From CAWAMR01 sp963783095 (GTDB lineage: Bacteria; Planctomycetota; Planctomycetia; Gemmatales; Gemmataceae): a stretch of 64,000 nucleotides of DNA. The notes under the pieces were generated by a model, which saw nothing but the letters and a program-made list of their open reading frames with translations, had not been told where the DNA came from and searched no databases. Of the stretch, positions 8,236 to 17,253 are shown one piece after another (position 1 is the first letter of the stretch; each line of letters begins with the position of its first letter). The translations under genes were made by a program, and so were the position numbers. Location of the stretch: the NCBI GenBank assembly GCA_963783095.1, contig CAWAMR010000002.1:992001-1056000 (forward strand). Direction: 5' to 3'.

Positions 8236-9285
8236 TCACGGTTTGACAGCGTTCAACACCCCGCAATGAATCAACGTCGGGCTAATCTCTGCTGGTTGAA
8301 GTCCCACTTCCACTAACCAACTTCGGTACTCCGCTGCGCTATAGGCACGTCCTTCGGTCATCGCGAATAGTGCTGCCGAATATAGCGCGATCGGTAGCGG
8401 ACCATCCAGCGCATCATTCAAAAAAACATCGTGAATCATCACGCGACCACCGGCAGGCAATCCATCAACGCAGCGCTTCAGCAGGGTTTGACATTCCGGA
8501 ACATCCCAGTCGTGCAGCACATTGGAGAGCAACACCACGTCGGCCCCGGCCGGCACCGAATCGGCAAACATATTACCGGCCCGGTATTCCAGCCGATCCG
8601 CGACGCCATAGGCCTCGGCAAATTCGCGGGCGACTTTCAACACTTCAGGGCGATCCCAGACGATAGCCCGAAGCTGCGGGTTCTTTTGAAGCAGCGCAAT
8701 GCTATAAATGCCCGTGCCGGCTCCGACATCCAGGAGAAGCTTTGCATCCCCAAGAGGGACTCGTTCGGCCAACAGCGGCGCAACATTTTTGGCTCGCCCC
8801 GCCAGTCCCAGCGTCAGATGTCGGGCAGATGCCTCCTTCTCCATCGCCGACTCCAGGCCTTCGCGATAGATGAACGCCGCTCCCTTTTCATCCTTGGCTC
8901 CTGCGGGCCGATTGGTCTTGAGCCGATCGACCATTTCCTTTACGCCGGGGCTTTCGGACGCAAGTCCCACATAGTCGCCGACATAGAACGGCGTGCCGGG
9001 CACGAGATGCTCGCGGGCAATCGGAGTCAGATCGAAATGGCCCGAGGCGTCGAGGTGCAACAGGTTCATGGCCCGCAGCGCGGTGGTCAGGACGACAAAC
9101 GGTCGCTGGTCCAAACTCAATTCGTTGCGAAATGCTTCCGGTGATCGTGGTCCTTGGGAACACAGTCCGAAGAGATTAAAGGCGCTGACGGCGGCGGTAA
9201 GCAGTTCGGTGGCATAATGGCCCCGGAAATGCTCGAAGATGGCGGTGGGATCCGAAGCTGGCCTCAGGAGAGCGGAAAGCGGCAT
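8236..9285 (-). CDS. SAM-dependent O-methyltransferase (Methyltransf_2 type)
   Basis: 349 residues. The N-terminal ~150 residues are the dimerisation/winged-helix part (begins FEHFRGHYATELLTAAV). The C-terminal catalytic domain has the SAM-binding motif LLDVGAGTGIYSIAL, then SNVLHDWDVPEC and GGRVMIHDVFL, all typical of caffeate/acetylserotonin O-methyltransferase relatives used in secondary metabolism. The His of LHDWD is the usual catalytic base. Substrate not predictable. The gene stands alone, followed upstream by a repeat and the glycosyltransferase. Confidence 0.82.
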   Translation of the reverse strand: MPLSALLRPASDPTAIFEHFRGHYATELLTAAVSAFNLFGLCSQGPRSPEAFRNELSLDQRPFVVLTTALRAMNLLHLDASGHFDLTPIAREHLVPGTPFYVGDYVGLASESPGVKEMVDRLKTNRPAGAKDEKGAAFIYREGLESAMEKEASARHLTLGLAGRAKNVAPLLAERVPLGDAKLLLDVGAGTGIYSIALLQKNPQLRAIVWDRPEVLKVAREFAEAYGVADRLEYRAGNMFADSVPAGADVVLLSNVLHDWDVPECQTLLKRCVDGLPAGGRVMIHDVFLNDALDGPLPIALYSAALFAMTEGRAYSAAEYRSWLVEVGLQPAEISPTLIHCGVLNAVKP

Positions 9286-9295
9286 GGGTGCATCT

Positions 9296-9434
9296 CATAA
9301 CATCATAATCATAATCATAATCGTAATCGTGTTCTTTTCCTGTGCGAAGCATCTTTGGAATGCTTTGGGATTACGATTATGATTATGATTATGAACCGGA
9401 GGGTTTGAATGCCGAGGGATTATGATCATGAACC
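9296..9434. repeat. AATCATAATC/GATTATGATT inverted repeat
   Basis: Hexamer runs (AATCATAATCATAATCGT) face their complements around a short core. Related elements lie at 39552-39695 and 55245-55343. The TGA stop of the glycosyltransferase (minus strand) lies inside the right arm. Confidence 0.85.
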
Positions 9435-10613
9435 GGAGATCGCTCGATACACCTCCCAGGTCCGCCGGGCACATGCTTCCCAAGTATATCGACTTGCAAA
9501 CTCAACCGATCCACCGCGAAGCTGCTCTAGCCAATCATCGTCGACCATAACGCGCTGCATCGCCTCACGCCAGCCTTCGACATCATTTGGGTCGATCAAC
9601 GGTGATGGATGCCCGTGCAATACCTCGGCAACCGCACCCGCGGTCGAGGCCAATACACAGCCTCCACACGCCAGCATCTCGATCGGCGGCAGGCCAAAAC
9701 CTTCATAATGCGATGGGTAGAGTAATGCCCTGGCCCCGCAATAGAGCGCTGGGAGCAATGATTCGGGTACGTAGCCGCAATGGATGATCCCCGAAGTTGG
9801 CCCGCAACGCTCGTAGAATTCCTGAATCTCTCGACCTTTCCATCCCCAGCCTCCTGCCAGTACCAGTGGATGCCGGCTTCGCAAATCGCCCGGCAAATCG
9901 ATATAAGCCTTCAAGATGGTGAGGATGTTTTTTCGAGGTTCAATCGTCCCAACGCATAGCAAATAATTGCTCGGCAATCCGAGTTCAGCCAGGCCAGCCA
10001 GCACTTCCTCTTTGGGTAAGGGATGGAAAGCAGGACGGATGCCGATGTGAATAGCGCTAATTCGATCCGGAGCCACACCGAGATGACGAATCACCTCCTG
10101 GCGGATGTACTCCGAGTCGGTGATGAAGTGTCGGCAGATCTTCAGGACGCGAAAGATGCGCTGATCGTGCACTTCAACCCGGTCGGTGGGATGCCATTGA
10201 GGATACAGTAGAACGGATAAATCGTGAATGGTCACGATGGTGGGAACATCGGTGTCCCACGGCAGGAAATTCGGCTCATGATAGAGATCGAATCGTTTTC
10301 GGGCGCAGAATGACTGGAAGTCTTTGCGAAAGGTCAAATGGGCAAAGCCGCGCATGAATTGCCGCGAAGGGGAGAGCAGTTGTTTGAGTCGTTGCCGAAG
10401 GGAGAGAGCGTTCGTCGCGGTGGTTAGTGGCGATTTTCCTGAAAAGAGCAACCGACTCGATCGTCGCAGAATATCGTGAGTCCAGGCATGAGGGTAGAAA
10501 GTAACCTGATCGCCTTCGAAAGAGTCACACATTCGCGCATAGAGGCTATCGATATAGTGGCCGACGCCGCTTTTCGGTTTGAGGGACGCCAGGCCGTTGA
10601 AGATGACGCGCAT
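9426..10613 (-). CDS. Glycosyltransferase, GT4 (group 1) family
   Basis: About 395 residues from ATG 10613. The N-terminal half begins RVIFNGLASLKPKSGVGHYI, where the Gly-rich turn binds the acceptor side. The C-terminal half has the GT4 hallmarks: LLCVGTIEPRKN, then ALLYPSHYEGFGLPPIEMLACG with the E-x7-E pair that holds the nucleotide-sugar. Likely adds a sugar to a surface polysaccharide. It is followed downstream on the genome by the ABC export pair in the same orientation, which supports a polysaccharide-assembly role. A GTGGTCAG repeat begins 16 bases upstream of the start. Confidence 0.88.
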   Translation of the reverse strand: MRVIFNGLASLKPKSGVGHYIDSLYARMCDSFEGDQVTFYPHAWTHDILRRSSRLLFSGKSPLTTATNALSLRQRLKQLLSPSRQFMRGFAHLTFRKDFQSFCARKRFDLYHEPNFLPWDTDVPTIVTIHDLSVLLYPQWHPTDRVEVHDQRIFRVLKICRHFITDSEYIRQEVIRHLGVAPDRISAIHIGIRPAFHPLPKEEVLAGLAELGLPSNYLLCVGTIEPRKNILTILKAYIDLPGDLRSRHPLVLAGGWGWKGREIQEFYERCGPTSGIIHCGYVPESLLPALYCGARALLYPSHYEGFGLPPIEMLACGGCVLASTAGAVAEVLHGHPSPLIDPNDVEGWREAMQRVMVDDDWLEQLRGGSVEFASRYTWEACARRTWEVYRAISGS

Positions 10614-10628
10614 TCGATCCACTCGAAG

Positions 10629-10708
10629 AGTGGTCAGTGGTCAGTGGTCAGTGGTCAGTAAATACCATTGCATTTGCTGACCACTGACCACTGACCACTG
10701 ACCACTGT
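10629..10708. repeat. GTGGTCA heptamer inverted repeat
   Basis: Four head-to-tail GTGGTCA units on the left and four TGACCAC units on the right flank a loop of about 24 bases. It lies between two minus-strand genes and ends 1-2 bases from the stop codon of the ABC ATPase. Confidence 0.9.
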
Positions 10709-10709
10709 T

Positions 10710-11477
10710 TTATGCCGCGACCGCGACCGGAGCAGCATTCGGAACGCTCGCTTGATAGCGATCCACGATTTCTTGCGGAGAGCCCATCGCCATGATCTTT
10801 CCGTGATCCATCCAGATGGCGCGATTGCACAAGCCGACGATCGACTTCATATCGTGCGAGATCAGGACCATGAGACTGGCATGTTTCATCAACTCGCTCA
10901 TGCGTTGCTTGGCTTTGTTCTGAAACGACATGTCCCCCGCTGCCAGAACTTCGTCGATCAGGAGGATTTCGGGTTCGATCATGGAGGCGATCGAGAAGGC
11001 CAGGCGAACGACCATACCGGCGGAATAGTACCGTACCGGCAAGTCGAGAAAATGGCCCAGTTCGCTGAATTCCGCGATTGCCTTCACTTTCTTTTCCAAA
11101 GAACGGTAGTTCTCACCCTGAAGGTAACCGCGATAGCGAATATTGTCCCAGCCGTTGGATTCCATTTCAAAACCGAGCGCCAAGTCAAACAAGGAACTGA
11201 TATTCCCCTGAACATCACGTTTACCGCTGGTTGGCGGATAGATACCGGCAAGCAATTTTAAGAGGGTGCTTTTTCCTGCGCCGTTATGGCCGACGATACC
11301 GAGTCTATCGCCATCCTGCATTTCCAGATTCACATCCTTCAGCGCATGAACTTCGATGACGGAATTCTCTCGTTTGCGGAGAAACATGCCGCGCACCAGG
11401 TATTCCTTGAGCGTGATGTGTTTGATCTGCCGAATCCAAAACTTCAGGTTGACATCGCGTAGGATAATATGAGCCAT
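10710..11477 (-). CDS. ABC transporter ATP-binding protein, polysaccharide/O-antigen export (Wzt type)
   Basis: 255 residues. Motifs: Walker A GHNGAGKST, a Q-loop region, signature RYYSAGMVVRLAFSIAS (the diverged signature typical of polysaccharide exporters), Walker B ILLIDEVLAAGD, and H-loop ISHD. There is no long C-terminal carbohydrate-binding domain, so it resembles TagH/KpsT-type exporters more than Wzt with a binding tail. Start at ATG 11477 (GGAG 6 bases upstream). Partner permease lies just upstream on the strand (11586-12380), separated by a palindromic repeat. Confidence 0.88.
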   Translation of the reverse strand: MAHIILRDVNLKFWIRQIKHITLKEYLVRGMFLRKRENSVIEVHALKDVNLEMQDGDRLGIVGHNGAGKSTLLKLLAGIYPPTSGKRDVQGNISSLFDLALGFEMESNGWDNIRYRGYLQGENYRSLEKKVKAIAEFSELGHFLDLPVRYYSAGMVVRLAFSIASMIEPEILLIDEVLAAGDMSFQNKAKQRMSELMKHASLMVLISHDMKSIVGLCNRAIWMDHGKIMAMGSPQEIVDRYQASVPNAAPVAVAA

Positions 11478-11516
11478 CCGTGTCTCCATTCCTCCAGGCC
11501 TTTTCAGTGGTTCCAA

Positions 11517-11574
11517 GTAGCGGTGGCTTCCAGCCGCCGTCGGCAATCTCATGGCGGCTGGAAGCCGCCACTAC
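11517..11574. repeat. GTAGCGGTGGCTTCCAGCCGCC palindromic element
   Basis: 22-base arms with two mismatches around a short loop. It resembles in plan the GTAGCGGCGGC elements at 12522 and 37019. Placed between the ABC permease and ATPase genes of one operon. Confidence 0.8.
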
Positions 11575-11585
11575 GAGCAGACTCC

Positions 11586-12380
11586 CTATAGTCGGAAGAT
11601 GAGCTTCTTCTCCAGCCAGGCGGTCAAACCGATTGCCATCGTCATGAACACTGCCGTGATCGCCAGCGCCTTCCAAACCATCCATGCTTCAGGCAACTGT
11701 CCGGTCAACAAAGGTTCGCGCGTCAAATCAAAGAAAGCCACAGCCGGGTTGACGTCTGCGAGCCAGCCCATCCCCCGTTTCGCCAATGTATCCTTGAGAT
11801 AAATAATGGGCGTCAGGAAAAAGAAGAGTTGGAACAGGACTTCCAGAATCTGATGAGTATCGTGAAAGAAAACCGTCATGAAACTGGAGAGCACCGAAGC
11901 CGCCCAACAAAACAGAAATAACAGCACCAGGGCGGGTATTACCGCCCAGAGTACATGAAAGCACCGATAAGGATTGGTCTGCGCCAGGCAGGTAATCGCC
12001 GCCACCACGACCGCCATCGCGATCAAAAAGTGGATCGTCGCTCCGAGAACAGTGCGCAAGGAGTAGATCGTCAGCGGCAAAGGACACTGGCGGATATAGC
12101 ATTCATTGCGGTGGAAGGTGGTGCAGCCTGAGGTCACACAACTTCGGATGTAATCCCAGATCGATAAGCCGGCGAGGAAGTAAGGGGCAGAATCTCGCCA
12201 GTCCGGGTTGGGAAACCAGGAACTAAAGACCAAACAAAAAGCAATGGTCATCATGATCGGATTGAGCAGCGACCATCCTACTCCGAGGACCGAACGACGA
12301 TAACGGAGTCGAAGGTCCATCTTTACGAGGGACAACCAGAAACTGCGAAAGTTCCAGATGGTCACCAACTGACCCAACAT
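11586..12380 (-). CDS. ABC-2 type permease, polysaccharide export (Wzm type)
   Basis: 264 residues from ATG 12380; six hydrophobic segments are visible. The cytoplasmic N-terminal stretch LVKMDLRLRYRRSVLGVGWS is the diagnostic start of ABC-2 polysaccharide/polyol-phosphate permeases. Works with the ATPase at 10710-11477 to carry an undecaprenyl-linked or lipid-linked glycan across the inner membrane. A longer frame exists upstream, but the extra 32 residues are unlike the family. Confidence 0.88.
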   Translation of the reverse strand: MLGQLVTIWNFRSFWLSLVKMDLRLRYRRSVLGVGWSLLNPIMMTIAFCLVFSSWFPNPDWRDSAPYFLAGLSIWDYIRSCVTSGCTTFHRNECYIRQCPLPLTIYSLRTVLGATIHFLIAMAVVVAAITCLAQTNPYRCFHVLWAVIPALVLLFLFCWAASVLSSFMTVFFHDTHQILEVLFQLFFFLTPIIYLKDTLAKRGMGWLADVNPAVAFFDLTREPLLTGQLPEAWMVWKALAITAVFMTMAIGLTAWLEKKLIFRL

Positions 12381-12521
12381 AAGCAGTTCCCGCCGGGGAA
12401 AGCGTGCAGAACCCTCACGGCACAAGCCATGCCGCTGCCACGCCGAATGCCGACGTGGAGTGGGCAGACTACCCACTTCCCGGCAACAAAGCTAGACGAA
12501 CTTTCCAACCGCGAGTGGTCA

Positions 12522-12633
12522 GGGTGTAACCACATTCTCTGGGGTTGTCGTAGCGGCGGCATCCTGCCGCCGAGAGTCTTTCAGACGGCGGCAGGATGCC
12601 GCCGCTACGACCCCCAGAGAATATGGCTACACC
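12522..12633. repeat. GTAGCGGCGGC palindromic element with conserved outer arms
   Basis: Inner arms GTCGTAGCGGCGGCATCC / GGATGCCGCCGCTACGAC, with outer arms GGGTGTAACCACATTCTC / GAATATGGCTACACCC. The element at 37019-37139 shares both the inner and outer arms, so the mobile or copied unit is about 110-120 bp. Confidence 0.85.
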
Positions 12634-12634
12634 C

Positions 12635-12728
12635 AGTGGTCAGTGGTCAGTGGTCAGTGAATGCAAAAACACAAAAACATGGCGTATTGGTATTTACTGA
12701 CCACTGACCACTGACCACTGACCACTAT
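12635..12728. repeat. GTGGTCA heptamer inverted repeat overlapping the purD 3' end
   Basis: Three to four GTGGTCA units facing TGACCAC units around a 40-base loop. The right arm encodes the last residues of the purD product on the minus strand (SGQWSVVSGQ). Confidence 0.9.
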
Positions 12729-14010
12729 TCGTTTTGATCGCTTTGTCCGAGATGTCGGTCCGAAAGTGCATTCCCTGGAAGCGGATTTTGCTGACGGTGG
12801 CGTAGGCGTTCGCCTTGGCTTCGGCGATGGTGTTGCCCAAAGCGGTCACGCTGAGAACTCTGCCGCCATCCGTAACAACCCTGCTCCCTTCCATCTTCGT
12901 ACCAGCGTGGAAGACTTTGACATTGGGAAGTTTCGCCGCCTCGTCAAGCCCGGTGATGATTTTGCCCGTCTCGTATTTGCCGGGATAACCGCCGCTCGCC
13001 AACACGACGCAAACGGAAGGGCGAACATCCCAGATTACCTGGTCTTCCTTGATTTCGCCAAGTCGCTCATCCACCACGGCTTCCAGCAGGTCCAGAAAAT
13101 CGCTCTTGAGCCTCATCAGCATAGGTTGCGTTTCCGGATCGCCGAAGCGGGCGTTGAACTCCAACACTCTCGGCCCCTGATTGGTCAGCATGATCCCGGC
13201 ATACAGAAGCCCCTTGAAGGGAAATCGGCCGCGCTTCATGGCATGAACGATCGGGACAAAGACATCGGCTTCGATCGAATCCATCAGTTCCGGCCCGGCC
13301 AGAGGAGCGGGACAGTAAGCCCCCATACCGCCCGTGTTTGGCCCCCGATCGCCATCGAAAACGGCTTTGTGATCCTGGCTCGCCGGTAACGGCAAGATCG
13401 CTCGGCCACTCACCAGAGCCAGCACGCTTAATTCTTCACCTTCGAGGCGCTTTTCCACCACAATTTGCCGGCCTTGCCTGGCACCGAATTCCGATTGGGT
13501 CATGATCCGTTCAATGGCCGTCTTCGCCTCCGCGCCGCTCTGGCAAACCAAAACGCCTTTGCCCGCGGCCAGCCCATCGGCCTTGATGACGACCGGATAG
13601 TCTTTGGATTCGACATAATATTTCGCGGGATCGGGGTGATCGAACACTTTGAAGTCAGCGGTAGGAACGCCGACGTGACGCATCAGATTCTTGGAGAAGA
13701 CCTTGCTGCCTTCGATGCGTGCAGCCAACCTGCTTGGGCCAAAACTGCGCAAGCCCGCTTTCTGAAAGGCATCGACGATCCCTTGGGCGAGTAGGTCTTC
13801 GGGGCCGATGACGGTAAGACCAATTTCTTCCTTTTTGGCAAAGCGAATGAGCCTGTCGAAGTCGTTCACTTCGATGGGAACATTGACGGCGTCGATAGCA
13901 GTGCCGGCGTTGCCGGGTGCGCAGAAGACTGCTGTAACTCGCGGCGATTGAGTCAGTTTCCAGACCATTGCGTGTTCGCGACCACCCTTGCCGACCACAA
14001 GAACTTTCAT
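12694..14010 (-). CDS. purD: Phosphoribosylamine--glycine ligase
   Basis: GAR synthetase: ATP-dependent joining of glycine to 5-phosphoribosylamine in purine synthesis. Starts KVLVVGKGGREHAMVWKL, followed by FCAPGNAGTA, then the ATP-grasp part with GLAAGKGVLV, SDHK-like ASQDHKAVFDGDRGPNTGGMGAYCP and LEFNARFGDPETQ, all near-invariant in PurD. 438 residues, slightly longer than usual because the last ~12 residues (TNSGQWSVVSGQ) come from the flanking GTGGTCA repeat. The native end was probably shortly after DKAIKT. It stands alone among unrelated genes. Confidence 0.95.
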   Translation of the reverse strand: MKVLVVGKGGREHAMVWKLTQSPRVTAVFCAPGNAGTAIDAVNVPIEVNDFDRLIRFAKKEEIGLTVIGPEDLLAQGIVDAFQKAGLRSFGPSRLAARIEGSKVFSKNLMRHVGVPTADFKVFDHPDPAKYYVESKDYPVVIKADGLAAGKGVLVCQSGAEAKTAIERIMTQSEFGARQGRQIVVEKRLEGEELSVLALVSGRAILPLPASQDHKAVFDGDRGPNTGGMGAYCPAPLAGPELMDSIEADVFVPIVHAMKRGRFPFKGLLYAGIMLTNQGPRVLEFNARFGDPETQPMLMRLKSDFLDLLEAVVDERLGEIKEDQVIWDVRPSVCVVLASGGYPGKYETGKIITGLDEAAKLPNVKVFHAGTKMEGSRVVTDGGRVLSVTALGNTIAEAKANAYATVSKIRFQGMHFRTDISDKAIKTNSGQWSVVSGQ

Positions 14011-14118
14011 GCAAACCCTCTTCGGACGAACGCAGAGCCATCATTCAACAATAGACAGGTGTTGTAAGGGAGGTGATAGGACAAGACAACGGAACGCAAC
14101 GATGTCGCTTGTCCCGAT

Positions 14119-14790
14119 TTACCCATGCCGATCGAGTACGGCAAAGACATCGCGCACAGGCACCGAAAACCCCGGTAATACCGTCCCACCATCCAGTATC
14201 TCTCCGTCATGAAGAATCGTTGGTGTTGTCGGCTCGGAATAAACCGCGATGCTGCGGTCTCGCGGATCAACTTCCCACACGAGTTCGACACCCGCACCAA
14301 AGTAATCTTGCCGCTTCAGTACCATCTCAGCGCGGGTATTCTCAACGCAAAACACTTCCACCGCCAGATTCGGAACGAGATCGGCGATTGGTTCTTCCGG
14401 GCATCGTCCTCCGGGCACTCGATCCCAGCAAATGTATGCTGCATCCGGAACTCGGACACGTCGCGGGAATAATCGAAGTGGTCCCCGCATCCCCGTCATG
14501 AGCCCTAAGTTTCGTGGAATGACGAAGCCCATCAGATGAAAATTGATCTGCGCGGCCAGCGCTGCTTCCCAAAAACTCTTCGTTTTCGCTACGAGGACAC
14601 CATCGATTAGCTCGTACAGTCGTTTTTGCGGTCCTGCAAGCTCGGCCAACATATCGGCCTCAGTCGCCGTCCCAAGTGGTGGACGGATGCGAATTCGTTG
14701 GGGCGGGATATTGCCGAGTCGATCCAATAACTCCCCTAAATCTTTAAACGCCGGCACGAACAGAGGAGGATCGCTGATCGCTTGGGTCAT
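14119..14790 (-). CDS. Uma2-family (DUF820) putative restriction-endonuclease-fold protein
   Basis: 223 residues with the Uma2 layout: YELIDGVLV near the start, VRVPDAAYI, then PNLAVEVFCVENTRAEM and YFGAGVELVWEVDPRDRSI. These carry the Asp, Glu-x-Val and distal residues of a PD-(D/E)xK-like fold. Such genes are highly multiplied in planctomycetes and cyanobacteria, and their job is unknown. Ends with LPGFSVPVRDVF, the usual C-terminal wording. Confidence 0.85.
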   Translation of the reverse strand: MTQAISDPPLFVPAFKDLGELLDRLGNIPPQRIRIRPPLGTATEADMLAELAGPQKRLYELIDGVLVAKTKSFWEAALAAQINFHLMGFVIPRNLGLMTGMRGPLRLFPRRVRVPDAAYICWDRVPGGRCPEEPIADLVPNLAVEVFCVENTRAEMVLKRQDYFGAGVELVWEVDPRDRSIAVYSEPTTPTILHDGEILDGGTVLPGFSVPVRDVFAVLDRHG

Positions 14791-14835
14791 GAGATGGGTC
14801 TCCTAATTCATGAAGGAACGCTCTCATAAGAGATA

Positions 14836-14982
14836 ATGAAAGAATACACGGCCCTGTCCAGACTGGAAAGCGGCACCAACTCCAACCCAACGATCGGGAC
14901 GTTATCGCGGATCGCGCTGGCCTTTGGCAAGATCATTCATTTCTCTCTCGTGGATCTGCCTGCTCCCGAAGAAAAAAAGTAA
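14836..14982 (+). pseudogene. Truncated XRE-type helix-turn-helix fragment
   Basis: A 48-codon frame whose centre, SRLESGTNSNPTIGTLSRIA, is the recognition half of an XRE/Cro HTH domain (usual wording: ISRIESG-x-x-NPTL-x-TL). A stop codon lies three codons before the ATG, and the first helices are missing, so this looks like the 3' remnant of an antitoxin-type regulator. It could also be a very short real gene. No toxin-like neighbour is seen. Confidence 0.5.
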
Positions 14983-15014
14983 CTCTGGCATGTGGCGAAA
15001 TCATCTTCGCTACA

Positions 15015-16076
15015 TCACGCTGTTGTCGTCGAAGTGCTCATTTCCCGTCCCAGGGTATCCATCAGTCCCTCGACTGCAAGTATCAACTGCACCTTGCGAT
15101 CGATGTGATAATCGGCCTTGTTCGCGCGCTCGATCCAGTCCATGAGTCGGTCCGGGTCAACACGTTGCGCAATCTTGTTCAGGCGCTGGGCCTCAGAAGC
15201 GTCGAGGCCGGCGACCTCGGCACCCAGCGATAGACGCAGCGCTGTTTCCAAAATGCCGATCAATAATTGGACGATCAAGGACGCTGTGCGGCGATGCGTT
15301 GCTGCATCCTTACCGGTTTCTTCGAGGAAGTGCATCCATTCCTTGGCCAGCGCCACCGAATCGATGCGGTCTTCACTCAATCCTTCCAACAGACGTTGCC
15401 GAAATTGCCAAAGCGCCTCGTCTTCGAGGGCCAGTGCCCCTCCGGCACTCCCTGCGCATAGCCTCAGTAAGCGATCCTGCCGGGCCGGGTCGGTGATATT
15501 GTGTTCTTGAAGAATCTCGCGAAGAACCTGCGACGCCAGAGGGGCAAAGCGAATGATTTGACAGCGCGAAACGATGGTTGGGAGTTGATGATCGTAACTG
15601 GCACCCCCGATCAGGATGAGTATGGAGCCGGGCGGCGGTTCTTCCAGCGTTTTTAAGAAACAGTTTGCCGAGGCATCGTTCAGATCGTCGGCATCGTCGA
15701 GGATGGCGACTTTTCGGCCGCCGCGCGCCGGTTTCATGGCCAGATTGGTGCCCAGGTCACGAATCACTTCGATGGGAAACTCGATGCTTTCTTCGGGCCT
15801 GCAGACCATGAACAGATCGGGATGCGTATCGGCATTGACGAGGTGACAGGAAGCGCATTGATCGCACGCTTCAAAGTCCGATCCGGGCGCTTCACACAGA
15901 ATGGTCTTCGCCAGTTCGCGCGCAAAGAAATGTTTGCCGACGCCGCTCGGCCCCACGAAGAGATAAGCATGGCCGATGCGGTTCTTTTTCGCCGCGAGCG
16001 CGAAAGCGCGAATGATGTTGTCGTGTCCGCGTATGTGTTTCCAACTCAATCCCTGGCTCCCTTGCTTGCAAGTCAA
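15015..16076 (-). CDS. holB: DNA polymerase III delta' subunit-like clamp-loader ATPase
   Basis: 353 residues. The clamp-loader AAA+ domain shows HAYLFVGPSGVGKHFFA (Walker A), the four-cysteine zinc module ending ACDQCASCH, VAILDDADDLNDASANCFLKTLEEPP (Walker B region) and the SRC motif IVSRCQIIRF. Part of the complex that loads the sliding clamp. The Walker A Lys is kept, unlike in E. coli delta'. The N-terminal start is uncertain: the only nearby options are TTG codons, 16076 being the longest. Confidence 0.85.
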   Translation of the reverse strand: MTCKQGSQGLSWKHIRGHDNIIRAFALAAKKNRIGHAYLFVGPSGVGKHFFARELAKTILCEAPGSDFEACDQCASCHLVNADTHPDLFMVCRPEESIEFPIEVIRDLGTNLAMKPARGGRKVAILDDADDLNDASANCFLKTLEEPPPGSILILIGGASYDHQLPTIVSRCQIIRFAPLASQVLREILQEHNITDPARQDRLLRLCAGSAGGALALEDEALWQFRQRLLEGLSEDRIDSVALAKEWMHFLEETGKDAATHRRTASLIVQLLIGILETALRLSLGAEVAGLDASEAQRLNKIAQRVDPDRLMDWIERANKADYHIDRKVQLILAVEGLMDTLGREMSTSTTTA

Positions 16077-16095
16077 AATCGAGAAAAAACCGATC

Positions 16096-16240
16096 TAACC
16101 ACAGAGTCACAGAGAACACAGAGAAGAAAAACTGAGGGTAGCAAACAGGGTAACGGGGCATGGAGCGAGCGAAATTCGGCACGCTTAATTTCTGATATCT
16201 GTGTGTGTTTTCTCTGTGCCCTCTGTGACTCTGTGGTTAG
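16096..16240. repeat. CCACAGAGTCACAGAG inverted repeat
   Basis: Left arm AACCACAGAGTCACAGAGAA, right arm TCTCTGTGCCCTCTGTGACT and CTGTGGTTAG, with an 80-base spacer. It sits between holB and kdgK (both minus strand), another family with the same build. Confidence 0.8.
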
Positions 16241-16266
16241 TAGCTCGCCTTTGGTTTTTGCTTGTC

Positions 16267-17253
16267 TCACCGGCGGATTCGCAAGCCGCCGCCTTGCAAC
16301 AATCCTTCGACTTCTTCCTTCGTTATCCACGGTAAATCGCCCGAGATCGTATGCTTGATCGCGCTCATCGCGGTGCCCCAATCCAGCCCCTTTTGAAGAT
16401 CGCCCTTCATCAAGCCGTGGATCAACCCCGAGGCAAACGCATCTCCTGCCCCCAGACGGTCCACAATCTCGACTTCATAATTGCGCGTCGTCAGAAGGCG
16501 ATCTTTCTCGTAGGCGATGGCTGTCCAGCCGTTGCGCCAGACGGAATGGGTTTGGCGCAATGTCAGAGCGATCGCTTTCAGGTTATAGCGCGTAACGGCC
16601 TGCGCTGCGGCCTTTTCGATCTCGCCGCCGGGAATGCCGAAGAAGCGCTCGACATCCTCGGGATTGGTAATCAGCACATCGACATATTCGATGGCCTTGT
16701 TGAGCCAGGCCGTCGCTTGCTCGACCGTCCAGAGCTTGGCCCGGTAATTCGGGTCAAGACAGGTCGATAACCCAGCCCGCTTCGCGGCCCGCAGTGCTTC
16801 CCAGGCGGCCTCCGCCGAACTTGCACTGAGGGCAGCGGTAATTCCGGTGATGTAAAACCACTTCGCTCCGACGAAGATTCGGCCCCAGTCGATCATCCCG
16901 GGCTGCACTTTGGCCATCGCGGAATCGGCGCGGTCGTAGATGATACCCGAAGGGCGGGGCGCAGCGCCGAATTCCAGGTAGTAAACGCCGACGCGATCGT
17001 GCGGTGTGAAAAGAATGTCATCGACGTGAACGCCGATCTCTCGAGCCCGGTTGGCGATAAGTCGGCCCAGCGCGTTGTCGGTAAGCCGGCTCACCCAACT
17101 CACGGAATGATGGAGGCGAGCCAGACCGGCAGCGGTGTTCAATTCGGCACCGCCGATTTCGACGTCGAGAGTGTCGGTCTGCTCCAGACGTTTGAAATGG
17201 GGCGGAGCAAGGCGGATCATGGCCTCGCCGAAGGCGATGATGTCACAGGTCAT
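16267..17253 (-). CDS. kdgK: PfkB-family sugar kinase, probable 2-keto-3-deoxygluconate kinase
   Basis: 328 residues of the PfkB ribokinase fold. DIIAFGEAMIRLAPP and GGAELNTAAGLARL form the N-terminal signature, and VDRLGAGDAFASGLIHG is the C-terminal signature with the catalytic Asp. Its neighbours point to KDG kinase: its start overlaps the upstream membrane-protein gene (ATGA), which in turn overlaps an eda-type aldolase. Together kinase and aldolase would turn 2-keto-3-deoxygluconate into pyruvate and glyceraldehyde 3-phosphate. Confidence 0.82.
   Translation of the reverse strand: MTCDIIAFGEAMIRLAPPHFKRLEQTDTLDVEIGGAELNTAAGLARLHHSVSWVSRLTDNALGRLIANRAREIGVHVDDILFTPHDRVGVYYLEFGAAPRPSGIIYDRADSAMAKVQPGMIDWGRIFVGAKWFYITGITAALSASSAEAAWEALRAAKRAGLSTCLDPNYRAKLWTVEQATAWLNKAIEYVDVLITNPEDVERFFGIPGGEIEKAAAQAVTRYNLKAIALTLRQTHSVWRNGWTAIAYEKDRLLTTRNYEVEIVDRLGAGDAFASGLIHGLMKGDLQKGLDWGTAMSAIKHTISGDLPWITKEEVEGLLQGGGLRIRR

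Noticed and set aside
12429..12707. 92-residue plus-strand frame over the palindromic repeats
   Set aside because: Made of repeat sequence only (GTAGCGGCGGC and GTGGTCA elements).
14043..14118. Possible tRNA or small RNA gene between purD and the Uma2 gene
   Set aside because: No cloverleaf or TTCGAAT-type loop found.
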